This document shows, one piece after another, positions 40,791-48,741 of a stretch of 64,000 nt of DNA. How positions within the stretch are numbered: position 1 is the first letter of the stretch; each line of letters begins with the position of its first letter. The DNA comes from Nocardia neocaledoniensis (lineage in GTDB: Bacteria; Actinomycetota; Actinomycetes; Mycobacteriales; Mycobacteriaceae), in NCBI RefSeq assembly GCF_003182135.1, contig NZ_QGTL01000010.1, positions 1 through 64,000 of the forward strand, given 5' to 3'. The position numbers and the translations under genes were made by a program. Under the pieces are notes generated by a model. That model searched no databases. It was given only the letters and a program-made list of their open reading frames with translations, and had not been told where the DNA came from.

Positions 40791-41420
40791 TCAGTGGGCG
40801 CGGCCGGTGTCCGCGGCGGTCGATGAGCGGCCGGGCTCCGTGACGCCCAGGATCCTGGCGGCGAGCTCTCGCACGAGGGTGCGCGCCTTCGGTGGCGGCA
40901 TCCGCCCGGCGATCAGATAGGGCCGCACCACCGCGAGCGGCAGGTCGAACAGGGCGAACTGCGCCTGATTCGCGGGCAGGCCGGTCTGCGTGGCGATCGT
41001 CTCGACCAGGGCCTTGATTTCGCGCGCCTGCTGTTCCCGCACAGCTTCGAACGTGCTCGTCGACGCCGCCGACCAGGACTCGGGTTCGAAGGCGTGCACG
41101 CCCGCCTGGAGCACGGCCGCCGACGCCGGATTCGCGCGGCACCAATCCACGATCCACTCCGCGGCGCGGACGGCATCGTCCGCGGTGGGTCGCGCACCGA
41201 GCTCCCGCAGGTACTCGTCCTGGAATTTCCGCACCGTGTGCACCCAGACGGCCGCCAGCAGCGCCGGACGATCGGGAAACCGGTGGTAGACAGACCCGCT
41301 CGGCGCTCCGGCGGTGCGAGCCACCGCGCTCATGGTGAGCGCCCGCGCCCCGCCGGAGGCGAACAGGCCGGCCGCGGCGGCCAGGAGCGCTTCGACGGAA
41401 TGCGTGGCAGTTCTTCCCAT
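40791..41420 (-). CDS. TetR/AcrR family transcriptional regulator
   Basis: A 209-residue regulator. The HTH is LTMSAVARTAGAPSGSVYHRFPDRPALLAAVW. It is divergent from the thioesterase/molybdoenzyme operon across 60 bases. That gap holds TTCTGGAGA (41423-41431) and TCTCTAGAA (41461-41469), inverted copies matching at 8 of 9 positions, which could be two sites for this regulator. Confidence 0.86.
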   Translation of the reverse strand: MGRTATHSVEALLAAAAGLFASGGARALTMSAVARTAGAPSGSVYHRFPDRPALLAAVWVHTVRKFQDEYLRELGARPTADDAVRAAEWIVDWCRANPASAAVLQAGVHAFEPESWSAASTSTFEAVREQQAREIKALVETIATQTGLPANQAQFALFDLPLAVVRPYLIAGRMPPPKARTLVRELAARILGVTEPGRSSTAADTGRAH

Positions 41421-41480
41421 AGTTCTGGAGATTATGCTCTACTTTCGTTTTAGGGAGAAGTCTCTAGAAAGGTGGAATCG

Positions 41481-41909
41481 ATGACGGTGATCGAACTGGA
41501 CACCGCGCAGCGCGTGCTGGCGGCTCAGCCGTTCAACGACATGGTGGGCGCGCGACTCGTCGCGTTCGGCGACGGCGAAGCCGTGCTCGAACTCGACATC
41601 GCCGATCGGCACCGGCAACAGTTCGGACTGGTCCACGGCGGCGTGCTGGCCTACTGCGCCGACAACGCGCTCACCTTCGCGGCGGGCACCGTGCTCGGCG
41701 CGAGCATCCTGACCACGGAGGTGACGGTCAAATACCTGCACGCCGCGCGACATGGCACGCTGCGCACCACCGCGGTCGTCGACCACGGGGACCGCCGTCA
41801 GGCGTTGTGCAGCGCCCGCATCGAGGTCGTCGGCGCGGACGGAACCGCGACACTGTGCGCGCTGGCCACCGGCACCGCCCGGCTGGCCGAACCGAAGACT
41901 CCGGCATGA
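41481..41909 (+). CDS. PaaI-like hotdog-fold thioesterase
   Basis: A 142-residue hotdog protein. The active-site signature HRQQFGLVHGGVLAYCADNALTFAA has the conserved H-G-G and an Asp in the helix, as in PaaI/YbdB acyl-CoA thioesterases. AGGTGG lies five bases before ATG 41481. Its stop overlaps the molybdoenzyme start by four bases. The TetR gene upstream is the likely regulator. The acyl-CoA substrate is unknown. Confidence 0.87.
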   Translation: MTVIELDTAQRVLAAQPFNDMVGARLVAFGDGEAVLELDIADRHRQQFGLVHGGVLAYCADNALTFAAGTVLGASILTTEVTVKYLHAARHGTLRTTAVVDHGDRRQALCSARIEVVGADGTATLCALATGTARLAEPKTPA

Positions 41910-42562
41910 CCGTGCGCGAACACCGGCTACCGCCGGGGCAGTCGGCAGACGAGCTGCGGCGCTTCGGTTTGCCGGCGTTCGCGCCGCGTCGGCCGATGCT
42001 TCCGGCCGAGCCGCGCCTGGTCCTCGTCGGCGAGCACGGGCCGGACGAGGTGCCCGTCGCGGAGTTGCTGACGAACCATCGCGCAACGCAGGTCAGCGAT
42101 CTGCATTGCGTGACCACCTGGAGCGCCGTCGATCTGCGCTGGAGTGGCGTGGCCTTCCGGATCGTCCACGAGTGGATCCTCGGCCGCTTCGAGCTACCGT
42201 TCTCGGCCCGATGGGTGCGATTCCGTGGGCTGGACGGCTTCCACTGCTGCTTGCGGATCGACGACGCGGTGGCCGCGGACGTCCTGCTGGCCGATCGGCT
42301 CGACGGGCAGCCGCTCACCCCCGACCACGGAGCCCCGTTGCGCCTGATCGCGCCCGCCCACTATGGCTACAAGAGCGTCAAACACGTCGCGTCCATCGAC
42401 TACCTCGCCGACTACCGCCCCGGGCCCGCGGGCTGGATGGCACACCCGAGAGGGCGTGTCGCGTGCGAGGAGCGCAGCCGATTCCTGCCGGGCCGGGTGT
42501 GGCGGCCGGTCTGGCGCGCGGCGGTTCCGCTGGTCCGGCGCCGATATGCGGAGGCCCGGTAG
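41906..42562 (+). CDS. Molybdopterin-dependent oxidoreductase, sulfite oxidase-like domain
   Basis: A 218-residue protein of the sulfite oxidase/MsrP Moco-binding fold. C68 in SDLHCVTTWSAVDLRWSGV is the predicted molybdenum-ligating Cys. Later family features are DGFHCCLRIDDAVAADVLLAD and LRLIAPAHYGYKSVKHVASI. It has no signal peptide and no haem or dimerisation domain, so it is a stand-alone cytoplasmic Moco domain. Its redox partner and substrate are unknown. Coupling to a thioesterase by an ATGA overlap is unusual for this family. Confidence 0.8.
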   Translation: MTVREHRLPPGQSADELRRFGLPAFAPRRPMLPAEPRLVLVGEHGPDEVPVAELLTNHRATQVSDLHCVTTWSAVDLRWSGVAFRIVHEWILGRFELPFSARWVRFRGLDGFHCCLRIDDAVAADVLLADRLDGQPLTPDHGAPLRLIAPAHYGYKSVKHVASIDYLADYRPGPAGWMAHPRGRVACEERSRFLPGRVWRPVWRAAVPLVRRRYAEAR

Positions 42563-42571
42563 CGGCGGCGA

Positions 42572-43426
42572 TCAGAGCGGGGGCGCGCCGGGTTCGAGCA
42601 GGCGCTTGGGGTGCATGCCGTCGACCTGACCGATGAACGGCGGATGGATGCTGTAGCCGAGCATGCGGCGGATGTCCTCCGAGACCGCGCGGACGGTGTC
42701 GCGGGTGGTGGACAGCGTGAACGCCTCCTGCGGCCGCAGCCACGGCTCGCAGTACTGGGCGGTCACGGCCAGCCGTGGAGCCGTCGAGCGGTTGGCGCCG
42801 CCGCCGTGCCACAGGGTGCCGGGAAAGAACACGCACGAGCCGGCGGACATCACCACCGGCACCCGTTCGGACTCGGCCGGCGTTCCGTGGCCCAGCCGGT
42901 GGCTGCCGGGGATGATGTCGGTGGCGCCGTTCTCGGCGGTGAAGTCGTCGATTGCCCAGATCGTGGCCGCGCCCAGCGCCTTTCGCGGCCGCGGCAACGG
43001 GTAGAAGCCGTCGTCGGTGTGCAGCATCTGACGCTGCTCGCCGGGCAGGATGTTGATCACCTGCAGCATCGACAGCAGGTAGTTCGGCAGGAACATCCGG
43101 TCCAGCAGCGCCAGCACGCGCGGGTGATCGGCGATCCGGTCGCAGCTGCGGGTCTTGTTCAGCACGCTGTACACCCGCTGGGTGGTGTGGCCTTCGAATC
43201 CGTTGCGGCCGGTCCGGTCCAGCAGCGGCGAGACTTCGGATCGGATGCGGTCGAGCTCCTGGGGAGTCAGTAGATCCGGCAGGATCACATACCCGTCGCG
43301 TTCGACGGCCGCCAGGTCGGCCTCGGCGATCGCGGGGTCGACGGTGTCACCACCGCTGGCTGTGCGGCGGTAGGTGCCCGCCAGGTCACCGGCCAGATCC
43401 GACAGGGTTGATGCTTCGGGCTTCAT
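42572..43426 (-). CDS. Phytanoyl-CoA dioxygenase (PhyH) family protein
   Basis: A 284-residue Fe(II)/2-oxoglutarate dioxygenase. The metal site is H-x-D in QMLHTDDGFYPLP and a distal His in GTLWHGGGANRS, with the 2-oxoglutarate-binding Arg in that last segment. IPGSHRLGHG is a typical PhyH motif. ATG 43426 is chosen because GGGAG lies six bases upstream; ATG 43447 would overlap the operator. It is divergent from a TetR gene. The substrate is unknown; its sequence differs clearly from the PhyH protein at 16566. Confidence 0.85.
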   Translation of the reverse strand: MKPEASTLSDLAGDLAGTYRRTASGGDTVDPAIAEADLAAVERDGYVILPDLLTPQELDRIRSEVSPLLDRTGRNGFEGHTTQRVYSVLNKTRSCDRIADHPRVLALLDRMFLPNYLLSMLQVINILPGEQRQMLHTDDGFYPLPRPRKALGAATIWAIDDFTAENGATDIIPGSHRLGHGTPAESERVPVVMSAGSCVFFPGTLWHGGGANRSTAPRLAVTAQYCEPWLRPQEAFTLSTTRDTVRAVSEDIRRMLGYSIHPPFIGQVDGMHPKRLLEPGAPPL

Positions 43427-43443
43427 ACCGCACTCCCAGGAAT

Positions 43444-43471
43444 CCATAACATAACTGAGTTCTGTTATGGT
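43444..43471. promoter_or_regulatory. 27-base palindromic TetR operator with divergent promoters
   Basis: CCATAACA (43444-43451) and TGTTATGG (43463-43470) are perfect arms; over all 27 bases only the centre and one symmetric pair break the palindrome. TATGGT (43466-43471) is the TetR -10 box, six bases before its ATG. On the other strand a TATGTT-type box lies in the left arm for PhyH. Binding would block both promoters. Confidence 0.82.
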
Positions 43472-43477
43472 TCGACT

Positions 43478-44056
43478 ATGGCACGCGCCCCGATCGGACG
43501 TCAACAACTTCTCGACGCCGCCCGCGAGGACCTGATCCGCGGCAACGGCGTCATCGAACTCGCCGCTCTCACCCGGCGTGCGGGGTTGAGCACCGGTGCG
43601 CTCTACCATCACTTCGGGTCGAAGAACGGCCTGCTGGCGGCGATCTACGACGGCTTCTACCAGGCGCTGCGGCATGCGGTCGCCGACGCCGAGTTGCCCG
43701 CGGGGGCCGACTGGGCCACGCGCGAGCGCGCGCGCACCCAGCTGTTCGTCACCTACCATTTCACCGATCCGCTGGCGCCGATCCTGCTCAACCGGGTCGC
43801 CGCGGACCCTCAGCTCGCCGATCTGGAGACCATCTACATCCAGACCATGAGCGATGACGCCGCCGAGAACATCCGGGCCGGTCAGCGCACGGGCGAGATC
43901 CCCGCCGACCTCGACGCCGACAGCGCCGGAGCCTTCGTCATCGGCGGCCTGCGCCACGGCATCGTGCAGCAGCTTCGTCTCTCCCCGCGCCCCGACGTGG
44001 ATCGGGTCAGCGAACGCCTGTGGCAGCTGACGGCCGGCGCGCTCGGACTCCTCTGA
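43478..44056 (+). CDS. TetR family transcriptional regulator
   Basis: A 192-residue regulator. The HTH is IELAALTRRAGLSTGALYHHFGSKNGLLAAIYDGF. TATGGT lies six bases before ATG 43478, so the mRNA is probably leaderless and the -10 box sits inside a near-perfect 27-base palindrome. It is the clear candidate repressor of the divergent PhyH gene and of itself. It converges with the vWA lipoprotein gene. Confidence 0.88.
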   Translation: MARAPIGRQQLLDAAREDLIRGNGVIELAALTRRAGLSTGALYHHFGSKNGLLAAIYDGFYQALRHAVADAELPAGADWATRERARTQLFVTYHFTDPLAPILLNRVAADPQLADLETIYIQTMSDDAAENIRAGQRTGEIPADLDADSAGAFVIGGLRHGIVQQLRLSPRPDVDRVSERLWQLTAGALGLL

Positions 44057-44097
44057 ACTGTGCCCCGAGATCGTCGCGTAGGTGGCAACCGTTCGGA

Positions 44098-44841
44098 TCA
44101 GCGGTGGCAGGTCATCGCCGACAGGGCCGCCGAGAGCGCGGGTTGCGTTGTCGCGGACCAGAAGTCGCCACCGGAGCGCTGCGCGATCTCGCGGAGCGAG
44201 TCGGGGTCGGCGGGCACCTGGACCCGGTGCGCGGGACCGGTGACGTTCGGGATGTCGACCACGCCGAGTGCGGTACCCAGCGAGATCGTCGAGACAGCGA
44301 CGTTCGCGCTCCGCGCCGCATCGGCCGCGGTGTAGGCGCCGCGCGGGGCATCGAGTTCGACGGGCACGGTCTGCTTGCCGTCAGAGATCAGGATGATCCG
44401 GCGTCGGCCGTCGACACCGGCGAGAGTGTCGAGCGTGGCGAGGGTCGCGAGCGCGGAGAAGAGAGCTTCGCCGGTGGCGGTGCGCTCTGCCAGTTCGACC
44501 GCGTCCACCGCGGCGAGGAACGGCGCGCGATCGGTGGTCGGATGCACCTGGACCTGAGCGGTTCCCGCGAAGGTGATCAGCCCGAGCTGCACCTCCGGAC
44601 CGAGCCCGACGGCGTATTCCTTCGCGGCCCGCTGCGCGACGAGGAGCCGGTTCGGCGCGACATCGGTGGCTTCCATCGACAGCGACACGTCGAGCACGAA
44701 CACCACCGCGGTGGCGCACAGCGCGGAGTCTGTGGCCGGTTGCGCCGACCCGGAAACCGTTCGGGCACAGCCTGTCCCGACGAGTGCGAGGGCTGCCAGG
44801 AACGCCGCGGCGGCGGCGCGTGTCCTGGGGCGTCGTGGCAC
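44098..44841 (-). CDS. vWA domain lipoprotein
   Basis: A 247-residue precursor with a lipobox signal peptide (AAFLAALALVGTGC, lipidated C25). The mature part is a von Willebrand factor A domain with an intact MIDAS start D-V-S-L-S (FVLDVSLSMEATDV), a T in AERTATGEAL and D in ILISDGKQT. Such proteins bind metal-dependent protein partners at the cell surface. It follows the methyltransferase by 12 bases and so lies at the distal end of the nuo transcript, or has its own promoter inside the methyltransferase gene. Start is GTG. Confidence 0.82.
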   Translation of the reverse strand: MPRRPRTRAAAAAFLAALALVGTGCARTVSGSAQPATDSALCATAVVFVLDVSLSMEATDVAPNRLLVAQRAAKEYAVGLGPEVQLGLITFAGTAQVQVHPTTDRAPFLAAVDAVELAERTATGEALFSALATLATLDTLAGVDGRRRIILISDGKQTVPVELDAPRGAYTAADAARSANVAVSTISLGTALGVVDIPNVTGPAHRVQVPADPDSLREIAQRSGGDFWSATTQPALSAALSAMTCHR

Positions 44842-44853
44842 CCGGTCAGGCTA

Positions 44854-45498
44854 TCAGCCGCGTGCACGCCGGACGGTGGCCGACCACGCGGGGGAGGCGT
44901 CGCTGAATCGTGTACGCAGAGTTTCGGGTTCGATCGCCACGACCTGCCAGCGCGCGTCGGAGGCGAACGGTTGCGCCAACTCCGCGCGGCTCACCGGATG
45001 CGGCCCCGGGGCGGGGCCGACGTCGCTGAAACACAGGATGTGGACCGTCGCGCCTGGCTCGACCACTCCGGCCAGACTCGCCACGTACACCCGGCGTTCG
45101 GTGGCGTCGAACGTGTGGAACAGGCCGCAGTCCAGCACCGTTCGGAACTGCCGCCCCAGTGGCCGGAGGTCGAGCGCGTCGCCGACGGTGAAGGTGGCGT
45201 CGAGGCCGTGGTCGGCGGCACGGCGGTTCGCGATGGCCACCGCGGTCTCGGCCACGTCGATCCCGACCACCGGCAATCCGCGCGCGGCGAGATAGAGCCC
45301 GTTGTCGCCGGTCCCGCATCCGGCATCGAGGACGGGGCCCGCGAACGCCTCGGCCTCCGCCAAACGCACGACGGCCGGTTGGGGCTCGTCGATGTCCCAC
45401 GGCGCGGGCCCGTCCCGGTAGGAGGCATCCCAGGGCTGCCCGGACTGCCGTTCGTGGCTCGTCGGTGGGCGCCCGCGGGGTGCTTCGCCGGCGGGCAT
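44854..45498 (-). CDS. Class I SAM-dependent methyltransferase
   Basis: A 214-residue protein. SAM-binding motif I is VLDAGCGTGDNGLYLAARG, followed by the acidic end of strand 2 (VVGIDVAE) and TFTVGDALDL. The N-terminal PWDASYRDGPAPWDIDEPQP is typical of the thiopurine/tellurite-resistance-like (TehB) methyltransferase group. The ATG lies one base after the nuoN stop, so translational coupling with nuoN is likely. Its substrate is unknown; small thiol, metalloid or quinone-like acceptors are possible. Confidence 0.83.
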   Translation of the reverse strand: MPAGEAPRGRPPTSHERQSGQPWDASYRDGPAPWDIDEPQPAVVRLAEAEAFAGPVLDAGCGTGDNGLYLAARGLPVVGIDVAETAVAIANRRAADHGLDATFTVGDALDLRPLGRQFRTVLDCGLFHTFDATERRVYVASLAGVVEPGATVHILCFSDVGPAPGPHPVSRAELAQPFASDARWQVVAIEPETLRTRFSDASPAWSATVRRARG

Positions 45499-45499
45499 G

Positions 45500-47122
45500 T
45501 CAGTGCAGGAAGGTGGCCGCGTTCTCGGCCAGGTCGAGGACCGGCTGCGGGAACAGACCCAGCAGCACGGTGGCGCCCGCGGTGAACGCCACCACCAGGG
45601 TCGTCGCGAACGGCGCGGTCACGGTCGGGGCGTCGGCCGGGGGATCGGTGAAGAACATCAGCACGATCACCCGCACGTAGAAGAACGCGGCGATCGCGCT
45701 GCACACCACGCCGACGATGACCAGCGGCGTGTATCCGGCGCCCGACGCGGCGGCGAACACCGCGAACTTGCTGACGAACCCACTCGTCAACGGCAGACCG
45801 GCGAAGGAGAGCAGCAGCAGCGCGAACACCGAGGCCAGCCACGGGGATCGGCGCCCGAGCCCGGCCCATCGCGACAGCGCGGTCGCTTCGTCGCCCGAGG
45901 AATCGCGCACCAGGGTGACGACCGCGAACGCGCCGACCGTGCCGAGCCCGTAGGCCAGCAGATAGAACAGCACCGCCGCGACCCCGGCGTCGTCGGCGGC
46001 GACCAGGCCGACGAGCAGGAACCCGGCATGGGCGATGGAGGAATACGCCAGCATCCGCTTCACATCGGTCTGGGTGATCGCCATGACCGCGCCGACCACC
46101 ATCGTGGCGACCGCGACGGCGGCGAGCACCGGCCGCCAGTCGTCGCGCAGCGCGTCGACCCCGACCATGAGCACACGCAGGGTCGCGCCGACCGCGGCGA
46201 TCTTGGTGGCCGCCGACATGAACGCCGTGATCGGGGTCGGCGCACCCTGGTACACGTCGGGCACCCACGCCTGGAAAGGCGCGGCGCCGATCTTGAACAG
46301 CAACCCGACCGCGAGCATCGCGATGCCGAGCAGCGCGAGGGTCGCGTTCTCGGGCTGCTTGTCCAGTGCCGCACCGATTCCCGGCAGCGACACGGTGCCG
46401 GTCTGCCCGTACAGCAGCGCCACCCCGTAGAGGAAGAACGCCGAGGAGAACGCGCCGAGCAGGAAGTACTTGAGCGCCGCCTCCTGCGAGAGCAGCCGCC
46501 GGCGGCGGGCCAGGCCACACAGCAGATACAGCGGCAGCGACAGCACCTCGAGCGCGACGAACAGCGTCAGCAGATCGTTCGCGGCGGGGAACAGCAGCAG
46601 CCCACCGAGCGCGAGCATGGTCAGCGGGAACACCTCGGTGGTCGACACCCCCGAGCGCACCGCCGCCAGTTCGTGCGCGCTGCCCGGCACGGCCGAGGCC
46701 TGCGGGGTGAACGCGTCGACACCGCGGTCGAGCACGGCCGCCGCCCGACTCCAGGTGCCGGGGCCGCTGCGCGCGCGGGGAACCGCACCGCGTTCGGCGA
46801 TGAGCAGCAAACCCAGCAGCGCGACGATCAGGATCGTGCCCTGCAGGAACAGCGCCGCCCCGTCGATCGCGACGGCGCCGACCACGGCGGTACCCTCGGT
46901 CCCCGCCAGCAGGACCACAGCCACCAGCGCCGCGAGCACCCCGGCCAGGCCGAGAACCAGCTGCGTGAGATAGCGCGTGGACCGCGGCACGAACGCCTCG
47001 ACCAGCACGCCGACGACGCCGACCGCGAACACGATCAACATCGGGGCGAGCAGGTGGTATTCGATGCTCGGCGCGGGCAGGGTGGCCGCGAGCTCGTTGA
47101 TGATCACGGTGTCCGTCCTCAT
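45500..47122 (-). CDS. nuoN: NADH-quinone oxidoreductase subunit N
   Basis: A 540-residue membrane subunit, one of the three antiporter-like proton channels of complex I. About 14 membrane segments are visible. The proton-channel Lys and Glu lie in ALKYFLLGAFSSAFFLYGVALLYGQ and KIGAAPFQAWVPDVYQGAPTP, the signature of Mrp/NuoN proteins. The start overlaps the nuoM stop (ATGA). It ends one base before a methyltransferase gene. Confidence 0.95.
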   Translation of the reverse strand: MRTDTVIINELAATLPAPSIEYHLLAPMLIVFAVGVVGVLVEAFVPRSTRYLTQLVLGLAGVLAALVAVVLLAGTEGTAVVGAVAIDGAALFLQGTILIVALLGLLLIAERGAVPRARSGPGTWSRAAAVLDRGVDAFTPQASAVPGSAHELAAVRSGVSTTEVFPLTMLALGGLLLFPAANDLLTLFVALEVLSLPLYLLCGLARRRRLLSQEAALKYFLLGAFSSAFFLYGVALLYGQTGTVSLPGIGAALDKQPENATLALLGIAMLAVGLLFKIGAAPFQAWVPDVYQGAPTPITAFMSAATKIAAVGATLRVLMVGVDALRDDWRPVLAAVAVATMVVGAVMAITQTDVKRMLAYSSIAHAGFLLVGLVAADDAGVAAVLFYLLAYGLGTVGAFAVVTLVRDSSGDEATALSRWAGLGRRSPWLASVFALLLLSFAGLPLTSGFVSKFAVFAAASGAGYTPLVIVGVVCSAIAAFFYVRVIVLMFFTDPPADAPTVTAPFATTLVVAFTAGATVLLGLFPQPVLDLAENAATFLH

Positions 47123-48741
47123 TTGTGTCCGCCCACGGGCGGGGTGGCCGCGCCCGCTTCGGGAGCGGGGACCGTCGGAGCGGGATCGTGCTTACCGATC
47201 GTGGACAGGGTGTGTCCCACCGCGGGATCGACCATGTCCAGCACCGGTTTCGGGTAGAAGCCGAGAACCAGCAGGGCGACCAGCAGCGGCACCACGACGG
47301 CGAGTTCGCGCGGGACCAGATCGCGCAGGTTCTCGTTGCCCTGCTTCAGTGGGCCGGTCATCATCCGCTGGTACATCCACAGCACGTAGATCGCGGCCAG
47401 CACCAGCGCGCCCGTCGCGAGGACGGCGGCGACCTTGTACTTGCCGAAAGTGCCGACCAGGACCAGGAATTCGCTGACGAACGGAGCGAGCCCGGGCAGG
47501 GACAGGGTCGCCAGGCCTGCGATGAAGAACGTTCCGGCCAGCACCGGCGCCACCTTCTGCACCCCACCGAAATCGGCGATCATCCTGGTGCCGCGGCGCG
47601 AGACGAGGAATCCGGCGATGAGGAACAGCGCGGCCGTGGACAGGCCGTGGTTGACCATGTAGAGCGTCGCCCCGGACTGCGCCTGGGTGGTCATCGCGAA
47701 GATGCCCAGGATGATGAACCCGAAGTGCGAGATGGAGGTGTAGGCGATCAGGCGCATCACGTCGGTCTGCCCGATCGCCAGCAGCGCGCCGTAGAGGATG
47801 CCGATCACGGCCAGGGTGATCACCAACGGCGCGAACGTGTCCGAGGCGAGCGGGAACAGCAGCAGACAGTAGCGGAGCATGCCGAAGGTGCCGACCTTGT
47901 CGACCACCGCCATCATCAGCACCGCGCCCGACGGTGTCGCCGAGACCGCGGCGTCGGGCAGCCAGGTGTGCAGCGGCCACAGCGGCGCCTTCACGGCGAA
48001 GGCGAACAGGAAGCCGAGGAACAGCGCGTTGATCACGGCGGTGCTGCCGCCGAGTTGCCCGTTGTTGGCGGCGGTGACCACGGTCCGCAGGTCGAAGGTG
48101 CCCGCCGAGCCCTCGCCGAGCCCGGCCTGCGCGGTGAGCACGTAGAGGCCGATCACCGCGGCCAGCATGATGAGCCCGCCGAACAGGTTGTACAGCAGGA
48201 ACTTCACCGCGGCGCGGGAACGTTGCGCGCGCACGGCGGCGTCGCTGGTGCGTGGCCCGAAGCCGCCGATGAGGAAGTACATCGGGATGAGCATCGCTTC
48301 GAAGAACACGTAGAACAGCAGGATGTCGAGTGCCAGGAACGAGATCAGCACCATCGACTCGACCAGCAGCATCAGCGCCAGGTAGATGTGCGCGGTCTTG
48401 CGGCCCTCGCCCGCGGCGCGGTCGTCGTTCCAGCCCGCCAGGATCAGCAACGGCAGCAGCACGGCCGTCAACAGGACCAGCGCGGTGGCGATGCCGTCCA
48501 GACCCAGGGTGTAGCCGACGCCGAACGCCGGGATCCACTCGTGTTCCTCGACGAATTGGTATTGCGCGCCGCCCGGCTGGAACCGCACCGCCAGGGTGAC
48601 GGCGAGCGCGAGCACGCCGATCGACACCGCGAACGCCAACGCGCGCGCCACATTCCGCCGCGCGGCCGGCACGGCGAGTACCGCGACCGCGCCGATCGCG
48701 GGGGCGAGCCAGAGCGTCGTCAGCCAGGGAAACGAGTTCAC
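47119..48741 (-). CDS. nuoM: NADH-quinone oxidoreductase subunit M
   Basis: A 540-residue antiporter-like membrane subunit pumping protons. Key segments: LLVESMVLISFLALDILLFYVFFEAMLIPMYFLIG with the conserved Glu, KFLLYNLFGGLIMLAAVI with the channel Lys, and KAPLWPLHTWLPDAAVSATPSGAVLMM. ATGA overlaps link it to nuoL and nuoN. The C-terminal 30 residues are Pro/Ala-rich and likely cytoplasmic or periplasmic tail. Confidence 0.95.
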   Translation of the reverse strand: MNSFPWLTTLWLAPAIGAVAVLAVPAARRNVARALAFAVSIGVLALAVTLAVRFQPGGAQYQFVEEHEWIPAFGVGYTLGLDGIATALVLLTAVLLPLLILAGWNDDRAAGEGRKTAHIYLALMLLVESMVLISFLALDILLFYVFFEAMLIPMYFLIGGFGPRTSDAAVRAQRSRAAVKFLLYNLFGGLIMLAAVIGLYVLTAQAGLGEGSAGTFDLRTVVTAANNGQLGGSTAVINALFLGFLFAFAVKAPLWPLHTWLPDAAVSATPSGAVLMMAVVDKVGTFGMLRYCLLLFPLASDTFAPLVITLAVIGILYGALLAIGQTDVMRLIAYTSISHFGFIILGIFAMTTQAQSGATLYMVNHGLSTAALFLIAGFLVSRRGTRMIADFGGVQKVAPVLAGTFFIAGLATLSLPGLAPFVSEFLVLVGTFGKYKVAAVLATGALVLAAIYVLWMYQRMMTGPLKQGNENLRDLVPRELAVVVPLLVALLVLGFYPKPVLDMVDPAVGHTLSTIGKHDPAPTVPAPEAGAATPPVGGHK

